Assembly: GCA_019638285.1 (NCBI GenBank)
Contig: JAHBUB010000012.1
Location: forward strand, 30,253-94,252
Direction: 5' to 3'
Origin: Cyclobacteriaceae bacterium
GTDB taxonomy: Bacteria; Bacteroidota; Bacteroidia; Cytophagales; Cyclobacteriaceae
Length of the DNA: 64,000 nucleotides
Shown piece after piece: positions 18,314 through 29,000 of the stretch; within the stretch, counting starts at the first letter, position 1, and each line of letters starts with the position of its first letter. Made by a program: the position numbers and the translations under genes. A model generated the notes under the pieces. The model did not search any database, was not told where the DNA came from, and saw only the letters and a program-made list of their open reading frames with translations.

Positions 18314-19615
18314 TCAGTTGACTTTCGACTTATCGATTCGGCTGGGCGTATCCACCCCATTTACTATTGTTTTTGAGCTTAGCGCAATACCTCGAATAAC
18401 ATTGGTGATGTTGGCCATGTCCAAGGTGGAAACCTCGTCATCCACCGTGTGGTAATAGGGGTCGGTAGGAATTTGATCAGTAGAGATAGAATGGGCGGGT
18501 ACTCCGTGTCGTGCCAGTGTTGCATTATCTGATCTATAAAATAGATTTTGTTCTGGATAAGGATCTGGATGAATTTGGAAGGAAGATCCTTCTAAGTTTT
18601 TTTGAAGGATTTCCCCAAAATCACTTCGTTCAAAGCCTGTAATAAAAGCAGCATCCTTTCCCCATTTGGAAGGCTTCCCAATCATTTCAATGTTAAACAT
18701 GGCTACTACTTTATCTGGGTCCAATTGTTGAGAAAAATACCTGGAGCCAAAGCCTCCGATCTCTTCTGCTGTGAAAGCCACGAAGATCAGAGACCTTTCG
18801 TTTGATTTTATTTTACTGAAATATTTAGCCAATGAAATTACAGCGGTAGTGCCAGAGGCATCGTCATCGGCTCCGTTGGCAATGGAATCGCCCGCAACAG
18901 GTTCCTGAATTCCGATATGATCATAATGGGCCGAGAAAACCACACTCTCGTTAGGTTTAGATTTGCCAGGTAATATGCCTACGATATTGGCCATTGTAAT
19001 TATTTCCTTGCCTTGAGTGGCTTTCACAGAAATGTCATTTGGTCTTTCTTCATCGAGAATATAAAGGATCGATCCGGTTGACTTTGCGTCAGGGTCAAGG
19101 ATTTTTGGACGACTGAGGTAATGTTGTGCGGATTTAAATTCTTCCGCATGTGTTTTGTTTACCAACACAATTTTATCGCCACCCTTTCTTTCTATGGCCG
19201 AAATGGTAGGAAAGAGCGGTTGGCTTTTTCCAATCGTATCAATGGGAGTAGCGGAGTTCAAATTGATCGCTTCTGCTCCCGAAGAGAGAAGAAGGCGATC
19301 TTCAGGAATTTTGTTTCCCGCAACAATTACCTCCAGGCTGGTTCTACTCAATTTTATTTTCTGAAAATCCTGACGATAACCGGATAAACCCTGCATTGTT
19401 ATTAAGCCAGCCTTTTTAAACTGCTTTTCAATAAAAGCTCCTGCTTTGTCGATGTCTTCAGGCACCAAAGCAGATCTTCCACGCATGTTGTCAGAAGCAA
19501 GCGTGTTGATGATCTTGGAGACTTGTTTTTCCTTGATCAGCTTATTGACATCCTGTGCTAATAAAGGTTGAGACAATATTACTGCAAGTAATATGAGGTA
19601 GGGGATACGCTTCAT
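18314..19615 (-). CDS. M28-family metallopeptidase, secreted
   Basis: 433 residues with a signal peptide (ending QPLLAQ, residues 1-20). The zinc aminopeptidase core lies at about 220-420. Ligand motifs in order are FSAHYDHIG (His), ADDDASGTTAVISLAKYF (bridging Asp), FTAEEIGGFGSRY (catalytic and ligand Glu), FNIEMIGK in place of the usual Asp-containing block, and YYHTVDDEVSTLD (His). A PA-like insert may lie at 90-200. It would cleave amino-terminal residues from peptides in the periplasm or outside the cell. Divergent from the TonB receptor gene. Confidence 0.87.
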   Translation of the reverse strand: MKRIPYLILLAVILSQPLLAQDVNKLIKEKQVSKIINTLASDNMRGRSALVPEDIDKAGAFIEKQFKKAGLITMQGLSGYRQDFQKIKLSRTSLEVIVAGNKIPEDRLLLSSGAEAINLNSATPIDTIGKSQPLFPTISAIERKGGDKIVLVNKTHAEEFKSAQHYLSRPKILDPDAKSTGSILYILDEERPNDISVKATQGKEIITMANIVGILPGKSKPNESVVFSAHYDHIGIQEPVAGDSIANGADDDASGTTAVISLAKYFSKIKSNERSLIFVAFTAEEIGGFGSRYFSQQLDPDKVVAMFNIEMIGKPSKWGKDAAFITGFERSDFGEILQKNLEGSSFQIHPDPYPEQNLFYRSDNATLARHGVPAHSISTDQIPTDPYYHTVDDEVSTLDMANITNVIRGIALSSKTIVNGVDTPSRIDKSKVN

Positions 19616-19785
19616 TTGACTGGGGTTTATTCGGCAGCCAAATTACCTTTTTGCACCCTAATAAAACAAATTCAGGATAGTCGTATTTCTTTTTGACAGT
19701 TCATCCAACCCAATCTACAGTTCAGTAACACCTTTTGCGAGGTATTGACCTATGAAGTGAATATTTACGCTGTATTCACAAAATT

Positions 19786-21939
19786 ATGAGGACCGCAGTA
19801 CTAATACTCTTACTCTTCATCACCAGCACTACCTATGCGCAGACTATCATTTCTGGAGTGGTAACTGATGAAAAGGGAGCAGCTATTCCCGGAGCCAATG
19901 TTTCAATTGAAGGAACTTATGATGGCGCCAGTACTTCTGTTGAGGGTGTATTTCAATTTGACACCAGTGAAAAGGGCGCCCATATAATTACTATATCTTT
20001 TATTGGCTTCAAGACTTCAAGTCAACCGGTGAACTTAACTAGTGAACCTATTCAACTAAAAATTTCATTAAAAGAGGAGATTAATCAGTTAGAGGCAGTA
20101 GTGATTTCTGCAGGTTCTTTTACCGCAGGAGAGGAAAAAAGAAGAACAATTTTAAAAGCAGTTGATATTGCTACTACGGCTGGGGCCACCGCTGACATTG
20201 CTGGCGCACTGAATACATTACCAGGTACACAAAAGGTAGGAGAGAGTGGAAGGTTGTTTGTTCGTGGTGGAGATGGAAGTGAAACAAAGACATTTATTGA
20301 TGGCATGTTGGTAGCCAATGCGTACAGTCCGTCTGCTCCAAACACGCCATCAAGAGGACGTTTTCTGCCCTTTATGTTTAAGGGAACCAGTTTTAGTACG
20401 GGAGGGTATTCTGCAGAATATGGGCAGGCACTTTCTTCAGCGCTTGTTCTTGATTCAAAGGATAAGGCAGATATCAATCAAACTGACTTGGGGTTGCTTT
20501 CGGTGGGTGGTGATGTGGCGCATACGCAGGTTTGGGATCGGGCATCTATTACAGGAAAGATACAGTACACCAACATTCGTCCTTATTTTGGAATGATCAA
20601 TCAGGAAATAGATTGGGTAAAACCTCCTGCTTCTATTGAGGGTAGCACTGCTTTTAGACAAGAGGTGGGTGATCATGGTATCGTAAAGTTTTTTGGAAAC
20701 TTTAATCATTCTGATTTTAAGTTATATCGTCACGACATCCTTGATCCTACTAAGAAAAAATCTTTTGATTACGCGAATAATTATAGGTATGGCAATGCCT
20801 CATTTTTGCAGGCATTCAATAACAGGTGGTCTGTAAGAGGAGGGCTTTCGTCTAACTACAATGAAAATAATATTCTTTTTGAAGGCAAGCCTATTGATGA
20901 GGTAGAAAACGAAACTCATTCAAAATTAGTTTTTGAAAACACTCTTTCCGATCGCGTAGAATTAAAGTTTGGTGTGGAGCATTTTCAGTCAAACTATAAA
21001 GCTTCACAGCCAGATAGTTTACTCATTCAGCAGACTGTTGCGTTTAGCACTCCTATCACAGCTGGATTTGCAGAAGCAGAAATCTATGCCAGTAAATATT
21101 TTGTGACTCGTGCAGGAGCAAGAACTGAGTTTAATGGATTAACAGAAAAACTGAGTGTTGATCCACGACTTTCGATCGCCTATAAGCCATTCAGGCATGG
21201 CCAGTTTTCGTTGGCTTATGGGCAATTCCGTCAGGTGACACAAAATCAATTTCTCAGAGTGAATCAAAATCTGGAGGAAGAAAAGGCAGCGCATTATATT
21301 TTGAATTATCAGGTAATTACTGACAATCGCACATTCAGGACTGAGCTTTATTATAAGCGATATTCCAATCTTGTCAAATTTATTAATGGAAATCCTGAAC
21401 AACTTACTAATGCTGGGAGAGGATATGCACAAGGGTTTGAATTGTTTTGGCGAGACAGTAAGTCCATTCGCAATTTAGATTACTGGGTATCCTATTCTTA
21501 TCTGGATACAGAACGCGATTATTTGAATTTTCCTATACCATCGGCTCCTAGTTTTGCTTCTACGCACAATTTTTCAGTGGTAGGTAAGAAGTTTGTCTCG
21601 GAGATTAAATCACAGCTTGGAATCACTTATTCCTACAGTAGTCCAAGGGCTTACAACAATCCTAATAGTGAAATTTTTAATAATGGGAGAACGCCCGCGT
21701 ATCAGGATTTGAGTGTGAATATTTCTTACTTGCCAAAACCCTTTCTGATTATTCATTTATCTGTTACTAACGTGCTTGGCAGAGATAATATTTTTGGATA
21801 TGAGTACAGTGAAACTCCTGATAACAATGGGCACTACTTGAGCCGGGCCATTCGTCAGCCTGCAAAACGATTTTTGTTTCTAGGCGTATTTTTCACCATT
21901 TCAAAAAACAAATCAATCAATCAATTACCAAATTTATAA
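19786..21939 (+). CDS. TonB-dependent receptor
   Basis: 717-residue outer-membrane receptor. A signal peptide (to about residue 18) leads into a carboxypeptidase-regulatory-like domain (GVVTDEKGAAIPGANVSIEG), then a plug domain with KVGESGRLFVRGGDGSETKTFIDG, and a beta-barrel ending in strand FLFLGVFFTISK. It carries no SusD partner, so it is not a typical SusCD pair. The next gene (TPR-like, 11 bases downstream) and a LytS/LytTR pair follow on the same strand. The ligand is unknown; iron or cobalamin complexes and small oligomers are all possible. Confidence 0.9.
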   Translation: MRTAVLILLLFITSTTYAQTIISGVVTDEKGAAIPGANVSIEGTYDGASTSVEGVFQFDTSEKGAHIITISFIGFKTSSQPVNLTSEPIQLKISLKEEINQLEAVVISAGSFTAGEEKRRTILKAVDIATTAGATADIAGALNTLPGTQKVGESGRLFVRGGDGSETKTFIDGMLVANAYSPSAPNTPSRGRFLPFMFKGTSFSTGGYSAEYGQALSSALVLDSKDKADINQTDLGLLSVGGDVAHTQVWDRASITGKIQYTNIRPYFGMINQEIDWVKPPASIEGSTAFRQEVGDHGIVKFFGNFNHSDFKLYRHDILDPTKKKSFDYANNYRYGNASFLQAFNNRWSVRGGLSSNYNENNILFEGKPIDEVENETHSKLVFENTLSDRVELKFGVEHFQSNYKASQPDSLLIQQTVAFSTPITAGFAEAEIYASKYFVTRAGARTEFNGLTEKLSVDPRLSIAYKPFRHGQFSLAYGQFRQVTQNQFLRVNQNLEEEKAAHYILNYQVITDNRTFRTELYYKRYSNLVKFINGNPEQLTNAGRGYAQGFELFWRDSKSIRNLDYWVSYSYLDTERDYLNFPIPSAPSFASTHNFSVVGKKFVSEIKSQLGITYSYSSPRAYNNPNSEIFNNGRTPAYQDLSVNISYLPKPFLIIHLSVTNVLGRDNIFGYEYSETPDNNGHYLSRAIRQPAKRFLFLGVFFTISKNKSINQLPNL

Positions 21940-21950
21940 ATCCAATAATT

Positions 21951-22583
21951 ATGAAAACTACTATGTTAATTTTATTCACTTTCTGTTCTGTTGCCTTGTT
22001 TGCCAATGACAAATACGAACAAGCCATGCAAACCAACATTCAAGCAATTTACAAAGCGCAAACCGTGGAGGATATGCAGCAAGCTGTCAATGCGTTTGAA
22101 CGTATTGGAGCTGCGGAGAAAAATAAATGGGAGCCATTCTACTACGCCTCCTTTGGTTATATCATGATGTCGACACGGGAAGAAGATGGTTCTAAAAAGG
22201 ATATAATGCTGGATAAAGCTACCGATGTGCTCAAGCAAGCCAAAACAATTAATGCCAATGAATCTGAGATTGTAGCATTGGATGGTTTTATTTACATGAT
22301 GCGAGTTACGGTTGATCCTGCTACCCGGGGCCAACAATACTCCGGTTTGGCAATGCAGGAATTTAATAAGGCATTGGCTATAAACCCTGAAAACCCAAGG
22401 GCAATGTACTTGTTGGCGCAGATGGAATTTGGAACCGCTCAATTTTTTAAAGCATCGACAGCCGATGCATGCGCTACAGCGGCAAAGGCAATTGAAAAAT
22501 TCGATAACTATAAAAATGAAAATGCTTTGGCGCCAAGATGGGGAAAGGAGTCTGCTCAAAGAGTAGCGAGTCAATGCAATTGA
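21951..22583 (+). CDS. TPR-like periplasmic protein
   Basis: 210 residues with a signal peptide (ending CSVALFAND). The rest is helical with tetratricopeptide-like pairs, e.g. LDKATDVLKQAKTINANESEIVALDGF and GLAMQEFNKALAINPENPRAMYLLAQM. Begins 11 bases after the TonB receptor gene and probably shares its transcript, so it may act at the same transport step. The family looks like Bacteroidota proteins annotated only as hypothetical. Confidence 0.65.
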   Translation: MKTTMLILFTFCSVALFANDKYEQAMQTNIQAIYKAQTVEDMQQAVNAFERIGAAEKNKWEPFYYASFGYIMMSTREEDGSKKDIMLDKATDVLKQAKTINANESEIVALDGFIYMMRVTVDPATRGQQYSGLAMQEFNKALAINPENPRAMYLLAQMEFGTAQFFKASTADACATAAKAIEKFDNYKNENALAPRWGKESAQRVASQCN

Positions 22584-22678
22584 GCTATAAATAGATGATG
22601 GAATTCTGTCTTTTAATTTGTTCCAATAATTAAAACTGGTTCTGGTTGATAACTTGGCGAGTTGATTACCTTTAAGCA

Positions 22679-23695
22679 ATGACAAAAGAAAGTAAAGCAA
22701 AGGAATACTTGCTGGTTATTGTGGTATCCGTTGTGGGTTCTGTTGCATTGACGTACCTAACCTGTGACTCCTGTCATGATGATCCAATGCGATTTTTTTA
22801 TTATGCTTCCTTATACACTGCTCTCTGGGCTGGCCTCTGGATTGGTAATAGTTATATGAATGATTTTCTTAGTGAGAGAATTTCCTGGATAGAAACGCCA
22901 ATTAAAAGACTTGTTGTGGGAATTATTGCAACGATTCTTTTTACAGTAATTGTGGCTATCATTATTCTCAAAGGTTTTGAGTTCGCCATGGGCTTTAGAT
23001 TCAATAGTTATTTAGAGATTATTCAGGTAACACTGATTATTACATTTTTCATTTCTCTATTTTTCCATAGCCGAGGATTTTTAATGGAATGGAAACGCTC
23101 AGTAGTGGAGGCTGAGCGGTATCAAAAAGAAAGTATAAAAGCCAATTATGAAAGTCTAAAGAATCAGGTGAATCCACATTTTCTATTTAACAGCCTCAAT
23201 GCACTAACAAGTCTGGTTTATGAAGATCAGGACAAGGCAGCAAAATTCATTAAACAGTTATCAGATGTATATCGATACGTGTTGGATACGCGTGGTAGAG
23301 AAGTGGTTGCCATTGAAGAAGAATTGCAATTTTTAAATTCCTATTTGTTTCTTCAGGAAATAAGGTTTGGGGGCAAATTAATAATTATGAATGACCTTAA
23401 AGAGTTGAAAGGAAACGTACCGCCATTGGCTTTGCAAATGTTGGTGGAGAATGCTATTAAACACAACATAGTTTCTGAAGCTCAGCCACTGACAATTCAG
23501 CTTTATAAAGAGCAGAACAATATGGTGGTGGTTAACAATTTGCAGTTGAAGAAGGATTTGTCTGAGGGTTTATCTGGGGTGGGGCTGGATAACATTAAAA
23601 AGAGATATCAGTTCCTAAGCAACGGTATGATTGAAGTTGTTAAAACTGAAAATAGTTTTTGTGTAAAACTTCCAATATTGAGCGAGGTGAAATGA
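22679..23695 (+). CDS. LytS/YehU-type sensor histidine kinase
   Basis: 338 residues: four membrane segments in the first 130 residues with no large sensor domain, then a His_kinase module. The phospho-acceptor is H167 in NQVNPHFLFNSLNALTSL and the ATP-lid motifs are LQMLVENAIKHN and GVGLDNIKKRY. Two cysteines with a histidine (CDSCHDD, residues 29-35) sit in the first loop, which might bind a metal or sense redox state (inference). The stop codon overlaps the start of the response regulator by ATGA, so the two are coupled. Confidence 0.9.
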   Translation: MTKESKAKEYLLVIVVSVVGSVALTYLTCDSCHDDPMRFFYYASLYTALWAGLWIGNSYMNDFLSERISWIETPIKRLVVGIIATILFTVIVAIIILKGFEFAMGFRFNSYLEIIQVTLIITFFISLFFHSRGFLMEWKRSVVEAERYQKESIKANYESLKNQVNPHFLFNSLNALTSLVYEDQDKAAKFIKQLSDVYRYVLDTRGREVVAIEEELQFLNSYLFLQEIRFGGKLIIMNDLKELKGNVPPLALQMLVENAIKHNIVSEAQPLTIQLYKEQNNMVVVNNLQLKKDLSEGLSGVGLDNIKKRYQFLSNGMIEVVKTENSFCVKLPILSEVK

Positions 23696-24453
23696 GAGTA
23701 TTAATTATTGAAGATGAGCCCTTGGCCGCGACAAGATTAAAAAGCCTGCTTACTAAGTTGGATACATCAATGACTATGGTTGATGTACTTGATTCGGTGA
23801 AGGCTTCAGTAAACTGGTTCAATACATATCAGCCTCCTCAATTGATTTTTATGGATATTCAATTGGCAGATGGATCCAGTTTTGAGATTTTTGAAAAGGT
23901 TACTGTAAAGGCGCCCATTATATTTACTACGGCCTATGATGAATACGCCATTAAAGCATTTAAGGTAAATAGCATTGATTACCTTTTAAAGCCCATTGAT
24001 GAGGATAGCCTAATCAAAGCATTGGATAAATTTAGGTCGTTGAACGAGGTGCAAACGATCCAGCAAACTATTCTTGCTCAAATTGGCTCCACCATGCAAC
24101 AGTTGACACAGAGGTACAAAGAGCGGTTTGTAATAAAAGTGGGCGATCATTTGAAATTTATCGATGTAGGGGACATCCAATACTTTTATAGTGAGGAAAA
24201 GATTACGTTTTGCATTACAAATGATAAAAGAAAGCACATACTCGATTTCACACTCGATCAGCTAGATGAGCTTGTTGATCCTTCTAAGTTTAGCCGGATA
24301 AATCGAAAATATATTGTGAGTATTAATAGTATCATTGATGTAATTAGCCATACTAATAGCAGGCTAAAGCTTATTTTAAAGGCCAGTGATGACAATGACG
24401 TAATTGTAGCCCGTGAACGGGTACAAAGTTTTAAAAATTGGCTTGACAGATAG
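23692..24453 (+). CDS. LytTR-family response regulator
   Basis: 253 residues. Receiver domain at 1-120 with acidic pocket EDEP and phospho-site D55 in FMDIQLADG, switch threonine in FTTAYDEY and K in YLLKPID. A LytTR DNA-binding domain occupies about 145-250 (FIKVGDHLKFIDVGDIQYF, then FSRINRKYIVSINSI). The start is ATG 23692, overlapping the kinase stop; an in-frame upstream start at 23659 would lie within the kinase gene. It probably controls the nearby TonB receptor and TPR genes or a distant target. Confidence 0.92.
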   Translation: MRVLIIEDEPLAATRLKSLLTKLDTSMTMVDVLDSVKASVNWFNTYQPPQLIFMDIQLADGSSFEIFEKVTVKAPIIFTTAYDEYAIKAFKVNSIDYLLKPIDEDSLIKALDKFRSLNEVQTIQQTILAQIGSTMQQLTQRYKERFVIKVGDHLKFIDVGDIQYFYSEEKITFCITNDKRKHILDFTLDQLDELVDPSKFSRINRKYIVSINSIIDVISHTNSRLKLILKASDDNDVIVARERVQSFKNWLDR

Positions 24454-24456
24454 ACT

Positions 24457-25545
24457 CTATTCTTGATTCATAAAATCGCTGATCAGGCAGTGAAAATGAT
24501 GAGTTCCCTTTTCTTGTTTTACTGAATACCGCCCATGTTTATAAAACCGAGAACGGATTCCCTTTTGAACATTTTGCACAATATCTTCATCCTCCATCTC
24601 CACAGTATGGAGATCAGATCCTGCGCCATGATCAAGTTTGCCTTCATCCCAAACATAAGATAGAAACGACACCTTACATTGATCAACAGCTATTGGATCG
24701 ACAATGTTAATGGATAACCCCCAAGGATAGAAGTTAAACATCATGTTGGGGAAAACCCAGAAATAATACCCGGCAATTTTTTTTCCATAGTCCACTGATT
24801 CTTTGGGTAAATCGAAGACATGTTCGTCCTTTTTTGCAATACCAATTTGAAGAGAGCTGTATTTATTCAATTCAATGGTATAATTACCATAATCAATAGC
24901 AGCGTTAAGGCCTGCATGCACAAAAGGTATATGGAATCCCTCTAGGTAATTTTCGCAATACAGTGCCCAGTTTGAAGAGACTATATAAGATTTGGACAAG
25001 TCTGGTCTGAGTTTGAATTCCGAAAGGGGCATCCAATTCACTCGTTCCATCATTGGCCCAAGGAATTGGTCAGCGGATGTTTTTGCATTTAGGGATGTGA
25101 ATATCCACTTACCCCATTCGTAGAGAGGCACAGAGGTTAAATCATCATCTTTTGTGGGAAAGTTTTCAACTTCCTTAAACTCGGGCATGGATTGGAATTT
25201 TCCGTCTAAAGAAAATCTTCTGCCATGGTATTTACACCTGAGGTCATTGACTTTGCATGGTTCCTCTATCAAGAGATTCCCTCTATGGGTACATACATTT
25301 GACAAACAACGGAGATTTCCGGTTTTATCTCGGCAAAGTATTAATGGTTCATTGATATAATCTTCTAATAGATTTACAGGGATTGCGAAACCATTCTCTT
25401 TTACCTGATCGGTATCGCCAACCAATTGCCACGTTTTACTAAATATTTTTTCTTTGGCCGCTTCGTAGTATTCCTGACTAAGGTAAAAATCGGTGGATAG
25501 CGTTTTCGCTGTAGCAATATTGTTATCCATTATTAATTTCTTCAT
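24457..25545 (-). CDS. Rieske non-heme iron oxygenase, alpha subunit
   Basis: 362 residues. The Rieske [2Fe-2S] ligands are C85 and H87 in CTHRG and C104 and H107 in CKYHG. The mononuclear iron site has H205 and H210 in NYLEGFHIPFVH, with an acidic ligand expected in the EDEDIV segment near 325. The overall pattern is closest to the choline/carnitine/betaine monooxygenase-like group of aromatic-ring hydroxylases, but the substrate is not fixed by sequence. No reductase gene is adjacent. ATG 25545 is preferred over an upstream TTG. It ends 4 bases before the response-regulator gene end, convergent. Confidence 0.87.
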   Translation of the reverse strand: MKKLIMDNNIATAKTLSTDFYLSQEYYEAAKEKIFSKTWQLVGDTDQVKENGFAIPVNLLEDYINEPLILCRDKTGNLRCLSNVCTHRGNLLIEEPCKVNDLRCKYHGRRFSLDGKFQSMPEFKEVENFPTKDDDLTSVPLYEWGKWIFTSLNAKTSADQFLGPMMERVNWMPLSEFKLRPDLSKSYIVSSNWALYCENYLEGFHIPFVHAGLNAAIDYGNYTIELNKYSSLQIGIAKKDEHVFDLPKESVDYGKKIAGYYFWVFPNMMFNFYPWGLSINIVDPIAVDQCKVSFLSYVWDEGKLDHGAGSDLHTVEMEDEDIVQNVQKGIRSRFYKHGRYSVKQEKGTHHFHCLISDFMNQE

Positions 25546-26041
25546 AAACCTAAATTTATTCAAATTATTGGATGGATTTCAGATTAATATATTGTTTTCT
25601 CTTTATAAGAGTTTTATGTGGTTAATTTAAAATTAGGATTTGGGAATTGAATATTAGGAGAGCTTTAAGAAATGCTGTATTGAACAAGCGCATCTCAGCG
25701 AAGAAATTGAACCTTTTTGGTGGTAGGGAGAATGATGTGCCAACCGAGGAGTTGTCAATAAAGATAAAGGCAATGTATAAAATGTCTTACCCGAAACTAT
25801 TTGGCTACCATTGTATAGATGAAGAATATTACAATAAGAAGGATCCAAACCCCGTACATGATTAAATCTGTCCTCACATAAGCACGATATTCATTCCACA
25901 TTTTCTTCATCCTTGTTAACATCTTGTAAAATTACACAAAGCAGGAAATCAATTATAGTAGCTAATGCAAATTTGGCGATTAATAGGATTAAAATTTAAT
26001 AATACAGAAGTATGGTAGTTTGAGGTTACTAACGTAGCTTA
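25546..26041. other. 496 bp gap, one doubtful small frame
   Basis: Apart from the 72-residue frame at 25647-25865 no gene, hairpin or repeat of note was found. The remaining sequence is AT-rich and probably contains the promoters for the Rieske gene and the large PD40 gene. Confidence 0.4.
25647..25865 (+). CDS. Doubtful small protein, 72 residues
   Basis: Open frame starting TTG with no ATG near its N-terminus. The second half reads well as protein (KIKAMYKMSYPKLFGYHC, then IDEEYYNKKDPNPVHD), which suggests either a short real gene or the tail of a decayed one. The frame continues only eight codons upstream of the TTG. No family was recognised. Confidence 0.3.
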   Translation: MNIRRALRNAVLNKRISAKKLNLFGGRENDVPTEELSIKIKAMYKMSYPKLFGYHCIDEEYYNKKDPNPVHD

Positions 26042-29000
26042 ATGGCCGTATTTTATTTTGAAATGATAATTACTAAAATGGGTTTGGCGGTATCTATCTG
26101 CCTGTTCTTTATCGGAGTGAGTAAAGGTCAGGAATCTGTCACTCAAGAGACGAGCCCTGCCAGCATGAAGTGGTACCAGATTAACACCCACCATTTTAGA
26201 ATACTGTATCCTTATGGATTTGAAAAGGAGGCAGAGCGTGTGGCCAATACGCTTGAGCACATCCGGGAGCCAGAAGCAGCAAGCCTCGAGGTCATGCCGA
26301 AAAAGATATCGGTAATACTGCATAGTCAATCCGCCATTTCCAATGGATTTGTGACCCTTGCACCCAGAAGATCGGAGTTTTATGCGATGCCTCCACAGAA
26401 TTACAATTTTATTGGCACCAACGAATGGCTTACATTACTTTCTTCTCATGAATATCGCCACGTTGTTCAGTTTCAGAAGAGTTTGACGGGGTTTAACAAA
26501 GGGATTCATCTGCTATTTGGCCAGCTTGCTCAGGCAAGTATGGCTTTTGTGGCAGTACCTCAATGGTTTTGGGAAGGAGATGCGGTAGCTACTGAGACCG
26601 CATTTACTTCCAGTGGAAGGGGAAGGATACCGGAGTTTGATATGTTGTTAAGAACAAATTTGCTAGAGGGAAGGAATTTTAATTACCACAAACAATATTT
26701 AAGATCGTATAAAAACAATGTCCCCGATCATTATGTATTAGGCTATCACATGGTTTCCTATTTACGGAAGAAAACAGGGAATCCGCAAGTATGGTCTGAC
26801 ATTACAAAGCGTGCATGGAGTATTCCATTTATCCCATTTACTTTTTCTAATGCTATTAAAAAGGAAACGGGCATGTATGTGACCGATCTCTACAAAGAGA
26901 TGGCCCTTGATTTGAAAAAAAATTGGAAGGAACAACAAGACGCACTTGCGCTGACCCAATTTGAAAAAATAAATAAGAGGCCGACCAAAGTCTATACTGA
27001 TTATTTGTATCCTCAACCATTGAGTAATGGAAAGATTGTAGCGCTTAAAACGGGAATTGGAGACTTCTCCCAATTGGTAACACTTACTGAAGGCGGAGCA
27101 GAGAAGAAACAGTTTGTGCCTGGGCCCATCAATGATGCAGGGATGCTTTCTGTGGCGGCCGATAGGGCAGTTTGGAATGAATATCGTTTTGACCCGCGTT
27201 GGCGAACTAGATCATATTCAATTATAAAAGGGTTTGATTTTAATACTGGCAAGTCCAAAGTAATTGCAAAACATGAACGCTACGGTGCTGCGGCTTTATC
27301 TTCGGATGGAAATAGAGTGGCAACCGTTCAAGTAGATGAATCTTATCAAAATAACCTGATGATTTTGGATTACAATACAGGTGCGGTAGTTAAAAAGATA
27401 GAGAACCAAGATAATCATATCCTAACCATGCCCAGGTGGAGCCATGATGGAAAACAAATAGTCTACATTCAATTAAGCAATGACGGAAAACAAATAATGG
27501 CGTTCGATGTCGCTTCATCTGTGATAAAACCATTGTACCAGGCAGGTGACGAGAATGTTGGGCATCCTGTTTTGTTTGATAATTTTTTAATATTCAACTC
27601 ATCTTATAGTGGTATTGATAATATTTATGCTCTGGATATAGCTACACAGAAGCGTTATCAAATTACATCTGGTAAATATGGCGCGTTCAACCCTTCCATT
27701 TCTGAAGATGGAAAAACAATGTATTACAATGAGCAAACCAAAGATGGTTTTGATGTCGTGAAAATACCTTTTGATCCGGAGAAATGGACAGCCATTGAAG
27801 CGGTAGCAGTGCAGCCAAGCCTTTTTGCCAATATGCTTTCGGAGCAAGAGGGGCAGCCTACATTGATGGAATCAATCCCTACGATCGAGTATGAGCGCAA
27901 ACGCTATCATCGTGCCAGTGGAATGATGAATCTGCACTCATGGGGACCTTATTTTACCAACTCAATATACCAGGCCAATTTGGGGATTACATCCAAGGAT
28001 ATTTTAAGTACCACTGAGATAAGTGGCGGATATACCTATGACATCAATGAAAAAACCGGTGCTTGGGGTGCTGGAATTAGCTATCAAGGAATGTATCCTA
28101 TAATTGATGGAAACTTCAGTTATGCTAAACGAAGTAACTCTGATGCTATTTTTGGTAGAGATGTCGAATTTAAATGGACCGAGATTGGTGGAGCGATTGG
28201 AATCAGGGTTCCTTTGATCCTGACTAGCTCAAAATATAATACAAGTTTGTCGGTTGGAAATTCGGTGGGGTACACACAAGTCTCCGGATTTAAAAATGCT
28301 GTAAGTGAGAATGGAGTGGTTATTTCTTCTGGGTTTGGAAGGCTGGTGCCTGCAAACGATTCACTGGCATATAACTTTACAGATAAAGCCAGTAACGGGG
28401 ATTTATTATATAATCAATTCTCCTTCAGCTTCATCAATTTATTAAAACGGAGTCGGAGAGACTTTAATTCTAAGTATGGACAATCTTTAGCGTTTGAAGC
28501 ATACAACACACCCTACGGGGGCGATTTTGTTGGGCACTTATATGTCGCCAGAGGTGCTTTTTATTTTCCTGGGCTACTCAAACATCATTCTCTTTATTTT
28601 AGAGGGGGCTATCAGCAAAGATTGTCCGACTTAAATTTTGATACCTATACTTTTAGAAATAAGCTCGCTAAACCTAGAGGCTATTCTTATCCACAAGACT
28701 CACGCTTTTATTCAATTTCGACCAACTATGCGCTGCCCTTATGGTACCCTGATATTAGCATTGGACCGATTTTAAATATCCAACGGATCAAAGCAAACTT
28801 GTTTTATGATTATGGAAATGGGGAAGGGCATCAATATTTTTATCGTTTTGAATCGGGGCAACCCACTACCGTATATTCTATTAACAATGCCGATGTGTAC
28901 CAATCCTTTGGTGCCGAAATAACTTTTGATATTAACATAATGAGATTCCTGCCCCAATTTGAATTGGGACTCAGGAGCTCCTATACCAAGGCCAATCGAT

